Positions 25,541 through 33,888 of a DNA stretch of 64,000 nucleotides are shown here, one piece after another (the stretch's first letter is position 1; each line of letters starts with the position of its first letter). The notes beneath the pieces are model-generated. The model saw only the letters and a program-made list of their open reading frames with translations, had not been told where the DNA came from and did not search any database. The position numbers and the translations under genes were made by a program. The DNA comes from Salegentibacter holothuriorum (GTDB taxonomy: Bacteria; Bacteroidota; Bacteroidia; Flavobacteriales; Flavobacteriaceae), in NCBI RefSeq assembly GCF_900168045.1, contig NZ_FUYY01000002.1:806001-870000 (forward strand), in the 5' to 3' direction.

Positions 25541-26880
25541 AGAAGGTCTTAATAAAGAATGCGAAGATTGTAAATGAGGGTAAAATAACTGACGCCGATG
25601 TTTTTATTGAAGGCGGAATTATTTTAGAAATCGCTGAAAGCATTAGTGCTAAATCCCCAGATGTGCAAATCTTTGATGCCGAAGGTACACATTTACTGCC
25701 TGGTGTGATAGACGATCAGGTGCATTTTAGAGAGCCGGGACTTACGCATAAAGAAAATATAGAGATGGGCTCTAAGGCAGCTGTTGCCGGTGGAATTACT
25801 TCTTTTATAGAAATGCCCAATACCATTCCGCAAACAACTACTATAGAAAAACTGGAAGATAAATTTAAACTGGCCGAAGAGAAATCTTACGCCAACTATT
25901 CTTTTATGTTTGGTGGTACTAATGATAACCTGGAGGAAATTTTAAAAGTAGATCCTAAAACTACAGCAGCTTTAAAGCTATTTTTAGGTTCTTCTACGGG
26001 AAATATGCTGGTAGATGACGAAAAAATTCTAGAACAAATATTTTCTAAATCCCCCCTGCTTATCGCTGTTCACTGTGAAGATGAAGAAACTATTCAAAAA
26101 AACCTTCAGGAATATACAGAACGTTACGGAGATGATATTCCAATTGAGGAACATCCAAATATTAGAAGCGAGGAAGCCTGTTATAAATCTTCTTCCAGAG
26201 CAGTGGCCCTTGCTAAAAAGACCGGTGCAAGATTGCACGTTTTTCATGTTTCTACAGAAAAGGAATTAAGTTTATTTAGCAATAAGAAGAAGCTTAAAGA
26301 TAAAAAAATCACTGCAGAGGTATGTATTCATCATCTTTGGTTTAACGATTCAGATTATAAGAAAAAGGGAACCTTAATAAAATGGAACCCTGCGGTAAAG
26401 ACCAAAAAAGATCAGGAAGCTTTAATGAAAGCTTTAAATAATGATTTGCTGGATGTGGTTGCTACAGATCACGCACCGCATACTAAGGAAGAGAAGAAAA
26501 ATGTTTACACCAAAGCCCCAAGTGGAGGTCCACTAGTACAGCATTCCCTGGCAGCGATGTTGCAATTCTACCACCAGGAAAAAATTTCTTTAGAAAAAAT
26601 CGTTGAAAAAATGTGTCATAACCCGGCTATCTTGTTTCAAATAAAAGATCGCGGATTTATTAGAGAAGGTTATAAAGCCGATTTGGTGCTGGTAGATCTA
26701 AATGCACCATGGTCAGTTCAGGCAGATAATATTCAGTACAAATGTGGCTGGTCTCCTTTTGAAGGCGTTACTTTTAAATCTAGGGTAACACATACTTTTG
26801 TAAATGGAAATTTAGTGTACAGGAATTTCAAGCACCAGGCTTTTGCTCCGGTAGCAGAGCGTTTGCAGTTTGATAGATAA
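25537..26880 (+). CDS. pyrC: dihydroorotase
   Basis: Interconverts carbamoyl-aspartate and dihydroorotate in pyrimidine synthesis. The 447-residue protein belongs to the cyclic amidohydrolase superfamily: the metal motif is present as DQVHFREPG near residue 60, HCEDEE near residue 181, a histidine in HVFHVSTE near residue 236, and the catalytic ATDHAPHT near residue 311. It overlaps the mannose synthase gene by 4 bases and is followed within one base by a lipoprotein gene, so the three are an operon. All metal ligands are visible, which argues for an active enzyme rather than a pseudo-dihydroorotase. Confidence 0.92.
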   Translation: MKKVLIKNAKIVNEGKITDADVFIEGGIILEIAESISAKSPDVQIFDAEGTHLLPGVIDDQVHFREPGLTHKENIEMGSKAAVAGGITSFIEMPNTIPQTTTIEKLEDKFKLAEEKSYANYSFMFGGTNDNLEEILKVDPKTTAALKLFLGSSTGNMLVDDEKILEQIFSKSPLLIAVHCEDEETIQKNLQEYTERYGDDIPIEEHPNIRSEEACYKSSSRAVALAKKTGARLHVFHVSTEKELSLFSNKKKLKDKKITAEVCIHHLWFNDSDYKKKGTLIKWNPAVKTKKDQEALMKALNNDLLDVVATDHAPHTKEEKKNVYTKAPSGGPLVQHSLAAMLQFYHQEKISLEKIVEKMCHNPAILFQIKDRGFIREGYKADLVLVDLNAPWSVQADNIQYKCGWSPFEGVTFKSRVTHTFVNGNLVYRNFKHQAFAPVAERLQFDR

Positions 26881-26881
26881 T

Positions 26882-27415
26882 ATGTTGAAAAAAATCATTT
26901 TACTGTTTAGTATCGCTGTAGCTTTTATAGCTTGCCAGGATATTGAAAACTCTGAAAAACCGGAAAATCTTATTCCGGAAGAAAAAATGGTGGATATAAT
27001 TACAGAAATTTCCCTGTTGCAATCTGCAAGGAATTTTAGCAAGCGCATTTATGAAAGTACCGGAATTAAGGGTCAGGAGTATGTTTTTGAGAAGTACAAT
27101 ATAGATAGCATTCAGTTTAAACGCAGCAACGATTATTATGCTGATAATTATGAAACCTATCAACGTATTTACGATAGTGTAAAAGAAGGTTTTGAAAGAA
27201 TGAAAGTTAAATTAGATACCTTACAGAAACAGGAAAAACATATTGAAGATTCTATTGCGCAGGCTAAAAAGGATTCTTTAAAAAAGGTCGCAGATTCTTT
27301 AGATCCAGAACTTGAGCGGGAATTAGAGGGTGTTTCAGATTCTTTAATAGAAGAAAAAGATTCGCTTAATATAACTCCTATTGATAGCCTTCCCACGCCA
27401 ATGTCCAGAAATTAA
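26882..27415 (+). CDS. DUF4296 lipoprotein
   Basis: A 177-residue predicted lipoprotein. The start was set at ATG 26882, giving signal MLKKIILLFSIAVAFIAC with a lipobox cysteine at residue 18; an in-frame ATG four codons earlier overlaps pyrC. The DUF4296 core (EEKMVDIITEISLLQSAR, then YESTGIKGQEYVFEKYNIDS) covers residues about 33-100. A lysine/glutamate-rich helical tail follows (QEKHIEDSIAQAKKDSLKK). Function unknown. Its stop overlaps the convergent SDR gene by 4 bases. Confidence 0.85.
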   Translation: MLKKIILLFSIAVAFIACQDIENSEKPENLIPEEKMVDIITEISLLQSARNFSKRIYESTGIKGQEYVFEKYNIDSIQFKRSNDYYADNYETYQRIYDSVKEGFERMKVKLDTLQKQEKHIEDSIAQAKKDSLKKVADSLDPELERELEGVSDSLIEEKDSLNITPIDSLPTPMSRN

Positions 27416-28425
27416 GAATTGTCTTTTTTATAGCATTTAGCCGTTTCAGCAATTACTTTTTTCATTGGGGTGAATTCAAACTCAATATGTTTTTTAATCT
27501 TTTGGTTGGTATAAAAAGTATGTTGAAATAAGGTGTTTACAGTATTTTTAGTAATGCTTCTTTTGGCACCAAAAAAACCTCCGATTTTCTGAAAAAACCA
27601 TCCCAGCCATAGCATCCATTTTTTAAGATCTTTTTGAGGTTTTGGTTTGTTTAATTCAGTTGCGGTAAGGTCAAAAACTGTTTTGAAACTAAGGTTTTCT
27701 GAAACTAAAATATAGTCTTCATTTTCAATCTCAGCTTGCATAAGTTCTAGCATTACGTTTACTACGTCATTAACACCAACAAAACCAGCTGATTTTGGGA
27801 AATGATACTTCATTCCTTTATTAATTCTTGAGAAAATTTGCCCAGTGCCTTCTTTCCAAAATCCCGGGCCAATAATAATTCCCGGCTTTACAATTACGGT
27901 AGGAACGCCTTCTTGTGTGCCTCGCCAGGTTTCAATTTCGGCACCATATTTAGATATCGCATAGTCGCTATGGTCGTCTTCTGGACTCCACATGCTGCGT
28001 TCGTTGATTTCTTTGGTTTTAAGATTTTTTCCAAGCGCGGCCACGCTACTTACATAGCATAATTTTTTAATCTTAAAGGCAATACAAAGATTCACAATGT
28101 TCGCGGTGCCTTCAATATTAATTTTTCTAAGCTTTTTATCATCTGCAGGATCAAAGGAAACCAGGGCTGCACAGTGATAAACATATTTTATGTTTTCAAA
28201 AGCTTTATTGAGTTGAGGTACATTGGTAATATCTGCTTCAAACCATTCAATTTGCTGAAACAAGCTTTTTGCTTCTTCAGCAGAAGTATAATAATTGAAG
28301 ACGTGCTCAACTGCGGTGAGATCGCTATTTTTTCTATGAAGGGCTCTAACTTTTTTGCCGGCTTTTAATAAATTCAGTAATAAATGTGACCCTACAAGTC
28401 CGGTGCCGCCTGTAACTAAAATCAT
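27412..28425 (-). CDS. NAD-dependent epimerase/dehydratase-family (extended SDR) protein
   Basis: A 337-residue Rossmann-fold oxidoreductase. The nucleotide motif GGTGLVGSHL is at residues 6-15, the active-site tyrosine/lysine in DYAISKYGAE near residue 160, and the serine region in CYVSSVAALG near residue 125. The C-terminal part has a hydrophobic stretch (WMLWLGWFFQKIGGFFG) that may touch the membrane. The substrate cannot be assigned; extended SDRs act on nucleotide sugars, sterols or flavonoid-like compounds. It is convergent with the DUF4296 operon and lacks an obvious -7 element. Confidence 0.87.
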   Translation of the reverse strand: MILVTGGTGLVGSHLLLNLLKAGKKVRALHRKNSDLTAVEHVFNYYTSAEEAKSLFQQIEWFEADITNVPQLNKAFENIKYVYHCAALVSFDPADDKKLRKINIEGTANIVNLCIAFKIKKLCYVSSVAALGKNLKTKEINERSMWSPEDDHSDYAISKYGAEIETWRGTQEGVPTVIVKPGIIIGPGFWKEGTGQIFSRINKGMKYHFPKSAGFVGVNDVVNVMLELMQAEIENEDYILVSENLSFKTVFDLTATELNKPKPQKDLKKWMLWLGWFFQKIGGFFGAKRSITKNTVNTLFQHTFYTNQKIKKHIEFEFTPMKKVIAETAKCYKKDNS

Positions 28426-28483
28426 GCGGTAAATATACCAAAAGCACTTAGGAAAAATAAGAGTTTATAGTATCTTTACTCCA

Positions 28484-28573
28484 TAATCGAGATTTAATGT
28501 TTCGAGGTTTGCTTCGAAATCCAAAAATTTTTCCATTTAATGCCTCGTTGGCTTGCCACAGGTTATTTTACTG
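28484..28573. repeat. family C dispersed repeat, copy at 28.5 kb
   Basis: TAATCGAGATTTAATG, then TTCGAAATCCAAAAATTTTT, then TGCCTCGTTGGCTTGCCACAG. It aligns with the 16929 copy along its whole length. A second, more decayed copy runs on to about 28665 and ends CCCAAGGTGATTTACT. Confidence 0.75.
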
Positions 28574-28643
28574 GATAATATAGATTTAAATCTCCGAGAT
28601 TTCCGAAAAATCAAAATATTATTTCCTATTAGTGCCCTGGGTA

Positions 28644-28674
28644 TTTGTCCCAAGGTGATTTACTATTATTTTTG
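28644..28674 (+). promoter_or_regulatory. tyrS promoter (full Bacteroidota consensus)
   Basis: TTTG (28644-28647), 19 bases, TATTTTTG (28667-28674). The -33 element lies within the right end of the decayed family C repeat. The leader to the ATG is about 15 bases. Confidence 0.75.
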
Positions 28675-28692
28675 CGCAAAATTATTTGAATT

Positions 28693-29991
28693 ATGAATAA
28701 TAAGAACTTTGTAGAAGAATTAACCTGGAGAGGCATGTTGCACGATGTGATGCCGGGTACCGAAGAACATTTAAAAGAAGGAATGCGAGGCGCTTATGTG
28801 GGAATAGACCCAACAGCCGATTCTCTGCATATAGGTCATTTGGTTAGCGTAATGATGCTTAGGCATTTTCAGTTATGTGGGCATAAACCCTATGCTTTAA
28901 TTGGTGGCGCAACGGGAATGATTGGTGATCCTTCGGGGAAATCTGCAGAACGAAATTTGCTTGATGAAAAAACTTTACGTCATAACCAACAGTCTATAAA
29001 AAACCAACTTTCTAAATTTTTGGAATTCGGGAAAGAAGAGGACAATGCGGCGGTAATGGTGAATAATTACGACTGGATGAAAAATTTCAGTTTCCTTGAA
29101 TTTATTCGTGATGTAGGGAAGCATATTACCGTAAATTATATGATGGCCAAAGACTCGGTTAAAAAGCGACTGTCTTCTGATGCTGCTGAAGGAATGTCTT
29201 TTACCGAATTTACTTATCAATTAGTACAGGGTTACGATTTTCTGCATTTATTCAGGGAAAAAGATTGTACTCTTCAAATGGGCGGTAGCGACCAGTGGGG
29301 TAATATCACCACCGGGACCGAGATGATTAGACGTGTGGCTAATGGAAAAGGCTATGCTTTAACCTGCCCGTTAATTACAAAAGCAGACGGCACTAAATTT
29401 GGGAAAACCGAAGGCGGAAATGTTTGGTTGGATCCTAACCGCACCTCGCCTTACAAATTCTACCAATACTGGTTAAATACCAGTGATGTGGATGCCGAAA
29501 AATATATTAAGATCTTTACATTATTAAGTAAGGATGAGATAGAAAAAATAGTTGAGGAACATAAAGCAGCACCTCATTTACGTGTGCTTCAAAAAACTTT
29601 AGCTGAAGAAATTACAGTGATGGTGCATTCGCAGGAAGATTATGAAAACGCAGTAAAAGCATCTGAAGTACTCTTTGGAAAAAGTACTGCTGACGATTTA
29701 AAATCTTTAAATGAAGCTACATTCTTAGATGTTTTTGAAGGCGTGCCTCAAGCTGAAATTCCCAAAGCTGAAATAGAGGATGGTTTGGATATGATTGCAG
29801 CACTTTCTGCCAAAACTAATTTTCTGAACTCTAACGGGGAAGCTAGAAGGGCGCTTAAAGAAAATTCTGTTTCTGTAAATAAGGAAAAGGTGAAAGAAGA
29901 TTATACTATTATACCGAGTGATCTTATTAATGATAAGTATGTGATTATTAATAAAGGAAAGAAAAACACCTATATAATTAGAGCGGTATAG
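28693..29991 (+). CDS. tyrS: tyrosyl-tRNA synthetase
   Basis: Charges tRNA-Tyr. The 432-residue class I synthetase shows the HIGH motif as [11 protein letters not shown] (near residue 42), [11 protein letters not shown], the tyrosine-binding [12 protein letters not shown] (near residue 199), the KMSKS-loop equivalent KFGKTEGG (near residue 236), and a C-terminal S4 RNA-binding domain ([17 protein letters not shown]). It has its own full promoter, whose upstream half is embedded in a repeat. A hairpin follows the stop. Confidence 0.97.
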   Translation: MNNKNFVEELTWRGMLHDVMPGTEEHLKEGMRGAYVGIDPTADSLHIGHLVSVMMLRHFQLCGHKPYALIGGATGMIGDPSGKSAERNLLDEKTLRHNQQSIKNQLSKFLEFGKEEDNAAVMVNNYDWMKNFSFLEFIRDVGKHITVNYMMAKDSVKKRLSSDAAEGMSFTEFTYQLVQGYDFLHLFREKDCTLQMGGSDQWGNITTGTEMIRRVANGKGYALTCPLITKADGTKFGKTEGGNVWLDPNRTSPYKFYQYWLNTSDVDAEKYIKIFTLLSKDEIEKIVEEHKAAPHLRVLQKTLAEEITVMVHSQEDYENAVKASEVLFGKSTADDLKSLNEATFLDVFEGVPQAEIPKAEIEDGLDMIAALSAKTNFLNSNGEARRALKENSVSVNKEKVKEDYTIIPSDLINDKYVIINKGKKNTYIIRAV

Positions 29992-30011
29992 CTAATAGTT
30001 AGATAAATACA

Positions 30012-30042
30012 AAGCCCCGTAAACAGGATGTTTGCGGGGCTT
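30012..30042 (+). terminator. hairpin after tyrS
   Basis: A 13-bp stem AAGCCCCGTAAAC/GTTTGCGGGGCTT (one G-T pair), loop AGGAT. No long T run follows, so termination may be factor-assisted. Confidence 0.55.
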
Positions 30043-30064
30043 GCAACTAACTAACCAATCTAAT

Positions 30065-30109
30065 ATGAAAAAATTTCACTTAGCCGTAAGAATAAATCCA
30101 GTTTATTGA
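30065..30109 (+). other. 14-codon ORF with gene-start-like leader (possible remnant)
   Basis: ATGAAAAAATTT... TGA follows the run ACTAACTAACCAATCTAAT, which looks like the A/C-rich leader common before exported-protein genes in this group. No gene follows. It may be the stub of a deleted gene or chance. The rest of the 237-base gap shows only A+T-rich sequence. Confidence 0.25.
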
Positions 30110-30228
30110 ATATTGTTCTTACATATATTAAGTCGATAGAATTCCCGAATATTTACAGGTTTTAACAGATTTTAACTATAAGATACTGATATTTAGTGTT
30201 TTATTGACTGGTGTTTAGCGACTAATTG

Positions 30229-31206
30229 TTATAGCACTAAAAGATTACATCCCCGAATATCACTATTATCAAATCTTCCAAGAATTTCAGTGAAGTCTCC
30301 CTTTATATTTTTTGCTAAATCCTGTGTGGCTATAAATGAACAAGAGTTAAAATTAGCCAGGTCTATCACGTTTATCCCTCCTGTCTTGTATTCTGGGAGG
30401 TAGCTTAAAGCATCTTCAGGGTCTCGTATAAGGATTTTCATCCAGGGTGGAGTTTCAAAAATACCATTACCTTTAGAGTAAGATTGCGATAATAACTCGG
30501 TCATTCCGTATTCACTATGAATTTCGTCTACTCCAAATCCTTTTGCCAGAACCTTATGTAATTCTTCCCGAATCATTTCTTTTCGTCGGCCTTTCATGCC
30601 GCCAGTTTCCATAATTGTAGTGTTTTTTAGGTTGAACTCGTAGGTTTCAACTAAATCTAGCAGCGCAAATGAAACACCTAATAGGAGAATCTTTTTTCCG
30701 CTTCTATCCAGATCTTTCAATTGCTGTTGTAAAGTTTCGAGGTTATCTAGATAAAAGCCACTTTCTGGGTGTTTACTTCGTTTTATTAGACTATCAGCCA
30801 TATAGATTAATGAAGAGCCCTGGCGTTCTAAATAAGAAGGTAGCAGCGCTAAAATGACCATGTCTTCCGGGTTTCCGTAGAAAAGCTCAAAAGCTTTAAA
30901 GAAACTTTCTTCATATACCTTCAAATCGGTTACGTAATGCTTGCTTGTAGCCGTGCCGGTGGTACCGCTGCTGGTAAACATAATTTCAGCTTTATTATTT
31001 GAAGAAACTACTTTCTTTTTTTTAAAGAATTCTATGGGTAGAAATGGAATATCTTTAATTTGGGAAACGGTTTCAGGGGTTCGTTCTAATAATAGGCAAA
31101 ACTCTTTATAAACAGGATTATGTTGAAACTGATAAGAAAAAACTTCAAGAGTAATCTCTTCAAAACCCTGCTGAGTAGAAATATTGAAAATTCTTTCAGC
31201 TAACAT
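30229..31206 (-). CDS. LuxE/PaaK-like acyl-activating (acyl-protein synthetase) family protein
   Basis: A 325-residue adenylate-forming family protein. The nucleotide-binding loop is visible as FTSSGTTGTATSKHY near residues 78-92, with HSEYGMTELLSQ near residue 230 matching the adenylation core, and METGGMKGRR near residue 200. LuxE relatives activate a fatty acid and hold it as a thioester on the enzyme; no luciferase or reductase partner lies nearby. It stands alone between tyrS and the sorting-domain protein. The substrate is unknown. Confidence 0.8.
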   Translation of the reverse strand: MLAERIFNISTQQGFEEITLEVFSYQFQHNPVYKEFCLLLERTPETVSQIKDIPFLPIEFFKKKKVVSSNNKAEIMFTSSGTTGTATSKHYVTDLKVYEESFFKAFELFYGNPEDMVILALLPSYLERQGSSLIYMADSLIKRSKHPESGFYLDNLETLQQQLKDLDRSGKKILLLGVSFALLDLVETYEFNLKNTTIMETGGMKGRRKEMIREELHKVLAKGFGVDEIHSEYGMTELLSQSYSKGNGIFETPPWMKILIRDPEDALSYLPEYKTGGINVIDLANFNSCSFIATQDLAKNIKGDFTEILGRFDNSDIRGCNLLVL

Positions 31207-31360
31207 TCGTATGAAAATTTAGAAAGGCGAAGTTAAGAAATCTTAGGTATGTGGTTGCTGTAAATAAATTTACCCGGTAATTGAGATTTAAATGCTCCGG
31301 GGCTTCCCTTTAATAAGATAGCTTTATTTAATGACTTTTTGAAGATTTAATATAATGATG

Positions 31361-31705
31361 TTATCTCACCACCAATTTCCTGGTAGCAGTAGCTTTTTCT
31401 TCTTTGATTTTTAGAATATAGATTCCTGCGCTAAGGTTGGAGACATCAAGCTCTCTTCCTCTCAATTTAGTGCGTTGAACAGGTTTTCCTAAAACATTAT
31501 AAATCTGGATATCCTTATCTTTATTTTGAGAAGTACTAATATAAACTTTCCCATTAGTAACAGGGTTAGGATAAATAGATAAGCCCTCTATTGGAATTTC
31601 GGTTTTATTCCCCGAGCTGGTGGTATCCTGAGCATAAACCGCATTTGGTGCAGAGAATGTTAGGAAAACAGCTATTATGAAAGTATAGAAGTAGTATTGC
31701 TTCAT
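31361..31705 (-). CDS. free-standing T9SS type A sorting-domain protein
   Basis: A 114-residue protein that is only a signal peptide (MKQYYFYTFIIAVFL...NAVYAQ, residues 1-26), a short linker, and a type IX secretion C-terminal domain: LSIYPNPVTNGKVYIS (residues about 43-58), IQIYNVLGKPVQ, LSAGIYILKIKEEKATATRKLVV. Normally this domain sits behind a large cargo; here no cargo is present. It may be a secreted partner anchored to the surface, or a remnant. It lies downstream of the repeat lipoprotein on the same strand, separated by a terminator, with a TAGTTTTG -7 element at 31735-31728. Confidence 0.88.
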   Translation of the reverse strand: MKQYYFYTFIIAVFLTFSAPNAVYAQDTTSSGNKTEIPIEGLSIYPNPVTNGKVYISTSQNKDKDIQIYNVLGKPVQRTKLRGRELDVSNLSAGIYILKIKEEKATATRKLVVR

Positions 31706-31727
31706 TCTTTAATATCGAGGTTTATAC

Positions 31728-31735
31728 AAAACTAC
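31728..31735 (-). promoter_or_regulatory. -7 element for the sorting-domain protein gene
   Basis: The minus strand reads TAGTTTTG, ending 22 bases before the ATG. No -33 TTTG at 19-20 bases. Confidence 0.4.
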
Positions 31736-31792
31736 AATAAAATTTCAAAAACGATGCCAGATTTATTGTGTATTTAATCTTAATATTATATT

Positions 31793-31823
31793 AAAAAAAG
31801 GCTGCCGGTGAGGGCAGCCTTTT
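31793..31823 (-). terminator. terminator after the repeat lipoprotein gene
   Basis: On the minus strand the stem AAAAGGCTGCC/GGCAGCCTTTT is followed by a seven-T run. It lies 36 bases past the stop at 31859. Confidence 0.85.
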
Positions 31824-31858
31824 AGAGCTAAATCATTACTAAATAATCTGTTACTGCA

Positions 31859-33829
31859 TTATTTTGCCCAACTAAAAGTTTCAACATCTACAGTAGCATC
31901 TACTTCATAAGTGGCTTCTAATGTTGCAGCTACGCCGGCTATTTGAATAGCAGAAAGATCTGTTCTTTGTTCTTCAGCAATATCAATAGCAGTATCATAA
32001 CCTGAAAGCGAAAGTCCTGTAATGGTGGCTCCAGACTGTGCTTTGAATTGAAGGGCAATACCTCCGGTTTCTGAAACTGCCGTAAAGTTTTCTACTGTAG
32101 GATTTCCATTTACACCATCAGCTTCAATGGCAGTTGAAAAGTTTTCTATGGTATGATAAACATAAGTGTTTTTCACCCCGCCATTCCAGCCTTCTGTCCA
32201 GTCTACAGCATCATCCTCGTTATTTTCCAAATAAAGATTGGTGGCAGAAACCGATCCTCCAAAGAATTCTACACCATCGTCTGAGCCGTTAAGGATTGCG
32301 ATATTTTGGATAGTTGTTCCAGATCCAACCGCATAAAGCGAAAGCCCATTATATTGTGATTCTGAGTTAATTTGCGCTCCGGCATCAGATAGAATAAGGT
32401 ATTCTATAGAGCCAGAATTATCTTCAGGATTTTCACCTCCATAAATAATACCACCAACTTCGGCAGTTGCATTAACACCAGCAGTAGTTTCAGCATTACC
32501 AGCAATTACAAGTCCGCCCCAGCTTCCTGCAACACCAGAAGTAGAAGACATTACCACTGGGTTTTCTTCAGTCCCTTCAATATCTATCATAGCTCCTTTT
32601 TGAACCACAATATAAATGCTGGTACCATCTTTATCATCATCGCTTCTTGCAGTTATTTTTGTTCCGGCAGGAATAGTTAAAGTTGCGCCTTCCTCAACAG
32701 AAACCACACCGTTAATAATATATTCTGAATTTGCATCTAAAGTAAGATCAGCATCAACAGTACCGGGAAGTACAGAAACACTACCACGATTATCCACCCA
32801 ATCAAACATAGAAGGGTCTACGGTTTGTGCTTCAGAATAATCCATATCCAATGTTGCGGTAGTACCGTTTAATTGAATTGCAGAAAGATCTGTTCTTGAT
32901 TCTTCAACGATATCTAATGCGGTATCATATCCTGAAAGTGAAAGACCATTTATTGTTGCACCAGATTGTGCTTTAAATTGTAAAGCAACCCCACCGGTAG
33001 AAGAAACTGCGGTAAAATTCTGGATAGTTGGATTTCCATCAACTCCATCAGCTTCAATGGCTGTAGAGAAATTTTCAATACTATGCAGTACATAAGTATT
33101 CGTTACTGTACCGTTCCAACCTTCTGTCCAGTCTACAGCATCATCTTCATTATTTTCTAAATAAAGATTAGTAGCTGAAACCGAACCTCCAAAGAATTCA
33201 ACGCCATCGTCAGAACCGTTTAAAATCGCTATATTTTTAATAGTTGTTTCTGATCCAACTGCATAAAGGGAAAGCCCATTGTATTGTGATTCTGAATTGA
33301 TTTGCGCACCGGCATCAGAAAGCACAAGATATTCTATAGAACCAGAGTTGTCAGCAGGATTATTTCCGCCATAGATAATGCCACCTACTTCTGCAGTAGC
33401 ATCAACACTAGCGGTAGTTTCAGCATTACCTGCAATTACAAGTCCGCCCCAGCTTCCTCGCTCGGCATTAGAAGATCTCATAATCACCGGGGCTGAAGAG
33501 GTACCCTGGATATCTATCATTGCTCCTTTTTGAACTACAATGTAAACACCGGTAGCATCTTCATCGGTATCTGCAACAATCTCAGTTCCGGCTGGGATTG
33601 TTAAGGTAGTACCTGGTTCTACCGAATATACACCGGTAAGATTATAGGTTTCGCTGGCATCTAAAGTGCGATCTTCCTCAACGCTACCGTTAAGAACAGT
33701 GCCTTCTGGAGTTGTGGTTTGATCGTCGTCATCCAGCCTTTCAAATTCATCATCAGAACTACAGCTTGTGATGGTTACCCCGAGTGCCAGGGCTAAAGTT
33801 GGTAAAAATCGGTTTTTAATCATTTTCAT
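31859..33829 (-). CDS. surface lipoprotein with two near-identical 310-residue units (beta-helix-like)
   Basis: A 656-residue protein with a lipoprotein signal (LALALGVTITSC, cysteine at residue 23) and an acidic linker. Two units follow: residues about 44-346 and 356-656. They align at a constant offset of 310 residues without gaps over about 250 residues, with long identical runs such as NNEDDAVDWTEGWNG (residues 226-240 and 536-550). The strand-turn pattern and many Asp/Asn residues suggest a parallel beta-helix binding calcium or a polymer. It lies 59 bases after the TonB receptor gene and is probably cotranscribed. Export to the cell surface is likely; the ligand is unknown. Confidence 0.85.
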   Translation of the reverse strand: MKMIKNRFLPTLALALGVTITSCSSDDEFERLDDDDQTTTPEGTVLNGSVEEDRTLDASETYNLTGVYSVEPGTTLTIPAGTEIVADTDEDATGVYIVVQKGAMIDIQGTSSAPVIMRSSNAERGSWGGLVIAGNAETTASVDATAEVGGIIYGGNNPADNSGSIEYLVLSDAGAQINSESQYNGLSLYAVGSETTIKNIAILNGSDDGVEFFGGSVSATNLYLENNEDDAVDWTEGWNGTVTNTYVLHSIENFSTAIEADGVDGNPTIQNFTAVSSTGGVALQFKAQSGATINGLSLSGYDTALDIVEESRTDLSAIQLNGTTATLDMDYSEAQTVDPSMFDWVDNRGSVSVLPGTVDADLTLDANSEYIINGVVSVEEGATLTIPAGTKITARSDDDKDGTSIYIVVQKGAMIDIEGTEENPVVMSSTSGVAGSWGGLVIAGNAETTAGVNATAEVGGIIYGGENPEDNSGSIEYLILSDAGAQINSESQYNGLSLYAVGSGTTIQNIAILNGSDDGVEFFGGSVSATNLYLENNEDDAVDWTEGWNGGVKNTYVYHTIENFSTAIEADGVNGNPTVENFTAVSETGGIALQFKAQSGATITGLSLSGYDTAIDIAEEQRTDLSAIQIAGVAATLEATYEVDATVDVETFSWAK

Positions 33830-33888
33830 AATTTAGGTTTTAATAAAATTGAATGGTTAATATTTATGATTGAATGGTTATTAAGTTT

